Source: Cristatella mucedo
Taxonomy: Eukaryota; Bryozoa; Phylactolaemata; Cristatellidae
NCBI GenBank assembly: GCA_009760855.2
Contig: WPIO01000028.1
Location: 1,447,001 to 1,511,000 of the forward strand
DNA: 64,000 nt
Reading direction: 5' to 3'
Part shown: positions 56,170 to 64,000 of the stretch, piece by piece
How positions within the stretch are numbered: position 1 is the stretch's first letter
Layout: every line of letters starts with the position of its first letter
Notes under the pieces: generated by a model
What the model saw: the letters and a program-made list of their open reading frames with translations, nothing else
Told to the model about the DNA's origin: nothing
Database searches by the model: none
Translations under genes and position numbers: made by a program

Positions 56170-59150
56170 TAGAGCCAGCAGGGAGGTATTCTTTTCCCTG
56201 GCATGGCAAGACAAGGCCCAGTCAGGCAAGGAAAGGTCAGTGCACTCAGCCGGGTCCAAACTCTCGGATCAAAGTCAAGTGCCATCTGAGATCAGAAAAC
56301 CGTCACCAGCAGAGGGTTGCAGCACGATTAGGATCTTCAGCAGCAAGATGGACCGTTACTTGCTCAATGTTGGCTGATGGTAAATAGCCTGCTACTCAAA
56401 TTCCTCTACAACTCGCTCTTCACAATGCCCCAGTCAAACGAACGGCACAGCATGACACAACACACACTGTTCGAGCTCACGGCCTTAGCCCAGGCAGCCT
56501 ATGCCCAAGGTCGCCTAGACCTAGCATAGAATACAAATTATCTTCGGTCGAGTGGAGGCAAGGGCTGCTGCTTCATTAGCTAGTGCTCAAAGCTGTAGAC
56601 AGCCAGAAAATTGCTGCTGCTGCTACACCATCAAATAGCCAACTGTTCGGCTACACTTCAGACGACACGTGCGTCGTTTTTGTTTGCTGCAGACATGCAG
56701 CCTCTAAATAAACTCTTCAAGAATCCCTATGCAAGACTCGCAATGACAGTCCTGTCATGCGACTAAAACGACTGGTTGAGGATCGGGTAGTAGCTCCACA
56801 ACTTCTGACCATGGCAGCTTAGCAGTTTAGCTTTCCACTTTAACATACTGTGTTCCTGCATCATTCAAACCCTGTCTCATTGCAGGACAAACGCTACGCT
56901 TGACTGTAAGCTGGCAAGCAATAATGGTAGAGCAAAATGTCACCCTAATTTATTCTATATAATAAGCATTTCACGTGCTCTTAAACTAGCATATTACTCG
57001 CAATGTCTTTAACTAATGGCATGCTGCTAGCACGGGCACATAAAAACGTTTGTACAGCGATCGGTGAGGATAAAACGGTTTCTTTCCGGGACTTCGGCAT
57101 ACTCCGTATGGCAAAGCGATTCTATATTAGCGTTGCAGTCCAAAGTTTTAATAGAGTGCTAAGCTAGTACCGAGGCAAGTCACTAGCAGTAAGCACAAGC
57201 TCAGCCGGCAGTGCTAGTGAAACACCACCACAGGAATAGATGGTCAACATAGCAGGCCAATCTCGGAATATCCTGATTGACAATGCAGACTGGGGATGCA
57301 GGCCTAATCAGCTAGTTCAAGCACGAAGGGGTTGAGGCTGGCCACAGAGCTGGTCAGCAACACGGCACACGATATCGCATTACAGCCACAAAACCAGGCT
57401 CCAGTCGGTCAATACCCATGAGCCCGTTAGCCGGCAGATCTGGCTCGTAGGCACCCACCTCGTGATCCAACGTCAGTTGATCATCCCAGCTGTGAGATCT
57501 GATGCCGGTGCACCATACAACCATACGCAAGAGTAGCAGAGTACACAGAGCTGAGCTGAGCGCCGGCTTCTCTCGAGACCTGCTGGGAGCCTGTGGCAGC
57601 CGACGGTAGGCTGGCAGCAATGCGGTGTGCGGCCAGAACCTATAGGTCCCTCTGCCGGTTGGTAGATGGGTATGCCGACAGTAGACCGGCTTCACGCTTG
57701 ACTGAGCTGTCTCCGAGAGACAAATGTGCATGCACAGCCAGCAGCTGTGAGCCCGAGGATGGGTGTCCATCCATCATCCATACCCCCTAATAATCTCCAA
57801 GTCCGTGGCATCAGATCAAAAGGACTGGCTGCTGTCCCCCCCCCCCCCCGTTGGCTAGCTGTGTCGGAGAGGGCAGAATTAGTCACCTCGACGGCCACCA
57901 GGCTCATTAATTATTATTCTGGTTGTGCTTCGCCTAGAGACAGCCGAGTTATTCGCAAAACTGCCTGTTGTCACAAACAATGGGGCTGTAAGCCAGGGCT
58001 CTGAGAGTGTGTGAGCTGGCGGCACTTCCTACATGCCTGTTCGTCTGGGTCTGTGGGTGGGCCGAGAGTGATGCTGCAGCAGTCCCTGGCTAGTCGTTTG
58101 AAGCCGAATAGCCTGCAAGCTCGGCAGAGCCATTCAAATGCTGGGTGCCAGCCCTACTGCCATCGTCTAAGGACGGTTTGCTGTCTGTGGACTATTAGCA
58201 GTCTTAAATGCCATTTACTTCTTGCTCTGGTTCCTCTGTGCATCCGTACGAATCCAATGCGTAGCAGTAAATTCTGCCGTACAGTGGTACGAGCCAAATC
58301 ATAAGCTGATAGCTGGCCATGCTGTAGCTGCACTACCTGTAGCTAGAACCAAATTCAACTGTCTTGCCAAGCCGAAGCAGAAGCAAGGGCTAAAAGTTGG
58401 CACTCTTTGATGCAGAGGCAGTGTTTGCCAGCTCTTCATGTCCTGCCGATTAGGGCAATAATGGGGCAATAAAACATATCCAGCTCCAGTTGTCTCTGTG
58501 CAAATGCCATATTTTATTGATATTATTACTCTGCCATTATCTGCTCACACTACTGATTGGTTTATAGCCTTGTGAACAACACAGACTCCTGTGGACGTGG
58601 ATGCATGTGATCGCTGTGGACACTGGATGTACTCTCGGCTCAAGGGTCTTTTCCCAGGGTGCTTGTACTGCATGACCCAGGTCGTACGTTCTCGAGTTCT
58701 GCTGGTCGGGACTTGCATTGCTGTCACTTTATGACGATACGTGCTGACTGATGCTAAGACCACCAAATGCCAGGATAATGTGTTTTTTTATCAATCTGCA
58801 GCAGATTCTAAGCCTGGTTGATAATGCAAAAACTAGGCTAGTAAGGAGCAGAGACTACCGTGTTCACTATAATAAGTAACCAATCGTCTGCCGATAGCCG
58901 AAGCAGTGAACTGCAGTCTTTGAATTGGTTCACGGCTGTTAAATGGAATTCTGAAATCCACCAAGAGCAACTGGACTGGCAATCATTGCAGGATTATTGC
59001 AACTAGGAAAATCCCCTAGGTGGCTGCTCTTGGGAAGCGACGTGAGGGAGTGATGCAGTTAGAACCAAGTCACCTAGGGCTGCTTGGTTAATCTGCCAAG
59101 GCCCAAAGGTCCTCTGTGATGACTGCCAAAACAGCAGGCAGCAGCAGGCT
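56170..59150. other. Unassigned stretch
   Basis: I found no repeat copy or supported gene. A minus-strand frame at 57354-57770 (138 codons, with SHSWDDQLTLDHE before a GTGGGT) is protein-like in part but lacks clear splice or family support. A C homopolymer lies at about 57838. Confidence 0.45.
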
Positions 59151-59159
59151 GCTGGTACA

Positions 59160-59520
59160 AGGCCACGAGCAGGTGGCCGGCAGCAGCAGAGCCGGCATAA
59201 GAAGGGTAATGGTGATTGTGCTTCCAGTGCCTCGGTCCTGCTCGGCCTATCGGCAGCTTTCAGCATTATTGGTCACATGACCATGCTTGAGCGATTGAGG
59301 AGAATGACCGGTCAGGCTAATGCGGCTCTGAAGAGGTTCAATTTGTACGATTGTATCCAATCGTTTCTAGTCAGCGATGTTTCGGTCAGGTATCATCCAG
59401 CAGACCCGTGAAGCTTTGGAATTCAATGGTAGATATTTCCTTGTCTCGTTCCAGTTCTCCATTTAAGAAGAGCACCCAGAGCAGTAAGTCAGACCACCGA
59501 GTCGGCTACAACTTTAAAGC
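59160..59520 (+). mobile_element. LINE reverse-transcriptase fragment
   Basis: Plus-strand translation gives SVLLGLSAAFSIIGHMTML, a clear decayed form of the non-LTR RT motif LDLSAAFDTIDH, followed by LERLRRMTGQ. This is the only RT N-terminal-side piece in the window. Later frames are broken. Confidence 0.6.
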
Positions 59521-61060
59521 CGGTGACACACAACTATAATTGCCATCCAAGCCCCCAGAATCAGCTGTAGCGTTTGTAAACCCAAAAGCAATCGACAATC
59601 TGTAATTTTTCTTTTCTGGCATTCGGTTCCTAGATTTCAACCAACTTCTTTACGCTTAAATTTATTTACACTGAACTTCCGCCTCTTACGAATGCCTTAA
59701 AGTGTGGATGGAAAAGCGACTTTCCACTCCTAATGGGAGCTGCCGCTACGCCCTTTCCTCAAGAGTTGCCGTTAGTGAGGCGACTGGCGGAAGTGTCGCC
59801 TCACTCGCAATGGCACAATGGTCTAACTGTGACAGCACGAAAGCTGTTGCTTTGGCCTATGGTCAGCAGCTGGATACTATTGCTACAACGAATGCTGCCA
59901 GCCCGGAGTTAGCCCACGGTCTACATCGATGGCGTGACTTACGACCACCACTTTCAGAATAATTAAAGTCTTAGTCATACATCGCATTCTCCTCTTTCTC
60001 TTCCTCCCACGATCTCTCTGTGTTTCTCTCTGTCTCCGTCTTCATCTCTCTGCATCGCCCTCTGTCTAGCTCTCTCACCCACGGTCTCTCTTCTCACCCC
60101 ACATGTGTCGGCCTAAAAGACTTTTCTTCCTTCAGCGCCGCAAAAACGATTGGTTCAAGAACCAATGACATAGATTTAGTATGTCTTCGTTGAAAAACAT
60201 TATGCATGTTTTCTCAACAGACTCACGCAGTTCCTTCTACATTATAAGCTTAGCTATATTGTTACCGAGATTCATAAAGTGAGGTTATACTGCTAATTCA
60301 GTGCAAGGGAAATGTGTGTAAGAAAATGAACGAAAAGTACTTTGGTCTATGGCCAGCTTTGTTTATGCTACCAGCCATCCACTAATTTCCAGTCACTATC
60401 TCTTTCCTGCCTAATGGTGACGCTGATTAAGGTAAATTCGATCTAAATTTTATCGCATAATAGAACGACTGTACTTGCAGCAGACTGCACCTCCCGTATA
60501 CATTTGGGCAGACACTGCATGATTTTCTGCTAGCAGCGGTGCATTGTGAATTTTACTGTTAAAGCGTTCAAAAAGTCTCGCTGCAATAATGAAAACCCGT
60601 CTTCAGGAATAAATTGCTTACATACCGTACCTAATGTATTCGAAGTCCCTCGATATTATTAACGCATTCTCTGCTCCGTTGCTAAGTACATCCTTAAAGG
60701 CAGGCTTTCTAAAGTATATGACTCGGCTTCATTTATTTTCTTGAATTTATCTTTGTGCTAGCACTTCAAAAACAGCAGGCGCAGCCTCAAAAAAACATGC
60801 TTCCTGTCCTGCAACTTGTACTTTTTTCGGGGGGGCTACCACTCCTGGCATGTCAGTTATGCAATAAGACTGTCAATTTGCAGTTCTTGGCTTTGAAGTT
60901 TCACCATCCGCTTGTGGTTTAGACAAAGTTTCCTATCTTTAAACGGTTGTATAGCTACAAACAAAATTGTTCGCATGACCACGATCTCTCTCTCGCCGCA
61001 CGCTTCTTTTTATGTAGCGTCAAATCGCGGCGGGAGGGGTGTTGTGACGTCAGTCGGGTG
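59521..61060. other. Unassigned stretch with a pyrimidine-rich patch
   Basis: Pyrimidine-rich from about 59985 to 60100 (imperfect CT repeats). Nothing else recognisable. Confidence 0.5.
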
Positions 61061-61064
61061 TGAG

Positions 61065-61275
61065 CTCCGTTCTTTGGGAGCATACTAACTAAAAAAACAC
61101 AGTCTGCAAAGGATTTGAGCTTGGTTTAAATAAAAGCCGCGAGTTAGAAGAGTGGGCGGTACGCTGCCGGGCCTGATTAGGAAGCAGCTCGGATAAGTAG
61201 GCTGGAACACGAGAATGAAGCGACCTAAAAGTGATCGACAAAGCTTCGAAGTCGGTGCCCTGCTCGATCTACCTG
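61065..61275 (-). mobile_element. LINE family A internal fragment
   Basis: TTCTTTGGGAGCATACTAAC, CAAAGGATTTGAGCTTGG and ATGAAGCGACCTAAAAGTGA match the family A body on the minus strand, without tail. Confidence 0.7.
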
Positions 61276-61279
61276 CCCT

Positions 61280-63110
61280 GCCTCGTTCGACCCCCGGCAG
61301 AGCTGCATCTCATCTCTGAAGTCAGAGCCGCAAGGTCAGGAGTCGTAGGTAAAATCTAGTCACTCTCCGGTCTCGGCGAGTGGAGATAATCCAAATCTCG
61401 CTCTCTCTCTCTCTCTCTCCAGCCCTCGGTAGCCCGACGAGCGCTCTCCTTAATCACTGCCGCTGTTGGCACCGGTGTGCGGGTGCCTGGCTGGCCCCCG
61501 GCTCGACATTCCGACGAGCGTCAGCTTGATTCGCGTCTAGTCTGCACACGTCGCTGAGGGTGCGCTGAACAAATAATCGCAGGCACTGGCCGTGTCGAGG
61601 AGATCCACTCACGCTGCGGAGAAACCGAGGGGCCGCGTGGCTGGAGAAACGCGTCGCGACTCGGTCCTTTACAACTTACATCGTTGCAAGCAATGATTAG
61701 TCTGACTAACCGTTTGGAAATTAAAAACACGTAGTTGCAAAGGGCAGCAGGCCTTCTGTCGCTTTTGTATCTTTGAATGCCACGCAGGGATTAGGACAGC
61801 CTGAAAACTCGAGAGCGCACGCCATTCAGCGGTATTGCTGAAAATATCGCTGCCTCTATTGGAGGCAAGTTGCATGAATAAATTGTGCTGGAATTCCCTC
61901 ATTGAAAGCTAGTATTATTGTGGACGGTGGACGCATCAGTTGCTGCAGCGTTCTGCGGCGCTGGTTGCTCGAATTGAACTCAATGATCGCTCGACATGCC
62001 GAACTTCGCTATCAGTCGGAAGCAGCGCACAGTGTTAAAGTAAGCTGAGCGCGAGCTTGAGAAAATTAAGTTTCCTTGGATCACGACGATACACTCGGTG
62101 AATCAATTGTTGAACCGAAAAATTGCCGGTTTTCGTTTCATGCCCAGCAACGAGCACACTTTACCCAACTGGCTGATGCTTTTTGCGGGTGTGTATATCA
62201 AAACCAGCCGGAATTGAAAATACTTCACTAAAATATGGGCTTTTCGTGAGTGGTTCAAAATCTGAATACCCATGAGATCTTAAATGCATAAAGATCGCGA
62301 TCTACCACGAAAGACGTTTTTATCGTGTCCTCCGTTTCTCGTACGAGGGGGTTATTCAAAATAGCACTGACCATCTATCAAGGCTCTATTCCGAATTCGA
62401 TTTAGAGGCAGATTTCGAGAAAATAAGAATTAAGTTTTTAGAGAAATGTTGTGACTCTAACGAGATAAGGCATTAAGACACGTGGTCTTCCGTCAAAATC
62501 GCTGAGCGGACGAAGATAAACTGGTCTAAGATGGTGACCTAGTCCCACGACGCGATTGAGCTTACTGCGATCTTCGCGATTATTTAACATTTGATCGAGG
62601 TTCTGGCTGGTTACTTGTTTTTTAGCAACCATTATTACTGTACAGATTTTCCACAATCTCTGGGTTTAATCATTCTTTTGGAAAAGACCAGTTTAGATGG
62701 CAACGAAGCGAGCGACAATTACAAACGATAGTTCTATGTAAATGCTCCCAAAAGATTAGTAGGTACAATAATGAGTGCATCATGAACTTTAAGGATCGTA
62801 ATCATATTTACTGTGAAAACAAACCGTACTTAAGTAACAATTGGCCTTCGGCGTTAACGTGAAAAGCGGCATAAAAAATTTCACATGAGTAACAAAGCAC
62901 TCGCAATGGCATCTTTTTATGCGCTACTTTGCTATTTTCGTTCAAGTGACCTTGACTCAAATCCATTGCTGGAATTAAACGTGGTTGGAAACCCTGTTAT
63001 TTCATTTACATTAAACGCTTTTGAATCAATTTTCTAAGTGTGTGCGATGCACTGGGTTTGAAAATTGAGACCATCCGGCTACTTTGCCTGCTAAAATAAT
63101 TCAAGAGAAG
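61280..63110. other. Unassigned stretch
   Basis: GC-rich at first, with a (CT)n run at 61400-61421, then AT-rich. A minus-strand 72-codon frame at 62438-62656 (NLDQMLNNREDRSKLNRVVG) looks protein-like but has no support. Confidence 0.4.
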
Positions 63111-63118
63111 TATTACAT

Positions 63119-63124
63119 TTTATT
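63119..63124 (-). terminator. Polyadenylation signal AATAAA (candidate)
   Basis: Canonical AATAAA on the minus strand, about 200 bases after the TAG of the candidate terminal exon at 63321-63420. Confidence 0.35.
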
Positions 63125-63320
63125 TAAAACTTTAGGCGGTCACATACGGTATAAAATGCAAGGCACATCCAACATACGTACAAAGCCGCGAAAGCGACGG
63201 ATGAGAAAAGTTTTGCCTAAAAAATAATTTTGCACTCTATATGATTTTTTGAAGACTGTGAAGCGCTAAAGTGTGCGTCGATAACTCGGCAAACCTAATG
63301 TGGCGCGTGCACCTGAGGTA

Positions 63321-63420
63321 CTAGTTAACATGCTGATGCCCAGAAATGTGCGTGAAATTGCTATACATGCGCTTAGCATCTACGCTGACCAGCAAGCACT
63401 CAGGCTTGGAGGTTGGATGA
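63321..63420 (-). CDS. Candidate 3' terminal exon of a gene entering from the right
   Basis: A strong acceptor (polypyrimidine, CGTGCCTACCTTGCAG) is followed by 1 base and 32 codons (HPTSKPECLLVSVDAKRMYS, NFTHISGHQHVN) to TAG. An AATAAA lies about 200 bases downstream. The frame is also open upstream to an ATG at 63632, so a 103-codon intronless reading is possible. No family recognised. Confidence 0.3.
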
Positions 63421-64000
63421 CTGCAAGGTAGGCACGAGGCACTAAGAATAAAAAATGCATGCTCTTTTATGGCCCAGCAATAGCAGAGTAGACGAGTAGA
63501 GTTAACAAGACGCCCGAGTAGAAAATACAGACCATCCGTGTAGCCGTTCGGCGACCCCTCAGGGTTTATGCATTCAACATCATGCATGAAAAGCTTACGC
63601 TTGTGGCTGGACGCCAGTGACCAGGAGCTCAAAGTCGGATGACGTCAGCCGTCTAGTCAAAATTAGTACGCAGCAGACTGAGCGCTAGGATAGACAGCAT
63701 GGTCGGTTTGATAGCTTTGGCTGCATATTCTTCGAATGTCAGACAATGGGCGTCTATGACGTCCCTGAGCGGATTGTTGGTGGCTCTTCAGATGTATATT
63801 CAGCCACTCACCGTAGCCTCAATCGTGATATGATGTGGCTAAAGTTTAGACCGTTCAGATTAGTCGTGGAGATGCTCCATCGCTGCTTATAAAATGTCCG
63901 GACAAAGCCAATATGTGATGATGCAGTAGTATCTTATTGCTCGGCTTTTGCAATTGCACCTACAGTGGAATCATACTGGCGTAAGGCCAATGTCAATGTA

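Overview
The window is eukaryotic nuclear DNA, almost certainly from an invertebrate animal. Coding sequence is cut into short exons with GT/AG introns of about 100 bases to 5 kb. Most of the rest is non-LTR retrotransposon fragments, tRNA-derived SINEs and long (AG)n microsatellites, with several CpG-rich islands. I could not name the species. The recurring LINE 3' tails with a GGCGC stem and (ATT)n ends suggest a marine invertebrate, but that is inference. Most open frames here are chance frames in repeats or GC-rich DNA; I trusted splice sites, reading phase and family motifs instead.

Region 1 (1-16.5 kb, minus strand) is one firmly identified gene: glucosidase II alpha subunit (GANAB, GH31), the ER enzyme that trims glucose from N-glycans. 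Thirteen coding exons splice in phase from an ATG in a 14-nt exon at 16475-16488 down to an exon ending at 1168. The active-site WNDMNEP motif is present. The last third of the protein lies beyond coordinate 1. LINE and SINE debris fills the introns.

Region 2 (16.5-32 kb) is mostly non-coding. It holds the GANAB promoter side, a 0.65-kb purine tract, nested LINE tails, SINEs (one with a duplicated tRNA-like head), a tRNA-Arg(CCG)-like relic and a few coding-like but unassigned frames.

Region 3 (32-42 kb) has several CpG-rich islands and at least one good minus-strand exon (34770-34929) of an unrecognised acidic, Ser-rich protein, with candidate flanking exons. LINE family B copies lie near 40 kb.

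Region 4 (42.6-55.6 kb, minus strand) holds a second gene put together from splice phase: a single-pass, probably type II membrane protein. Its cytoplasmic tail has a seven-proline run, an NPLY motif and a YEEL motif, followed by a transmembrane segment and short ectodomain exons with N-glycosylation sites. I do not recognise the family and its 3' end was not found. The exon that carries the transmembrane segment lies between two highly similar, inverted LINE copies.

Region 5 (55.6-64 kb) is mostly repeat fragments and unassigned DNA. One candidate 3' terminal exon with an AATAAA signal at the right edge suggests that a minus-strand gene enters from beyond the window.

I saw no bacterial operon, CRISPR array, rRNA, intact tRNA or viral genome.
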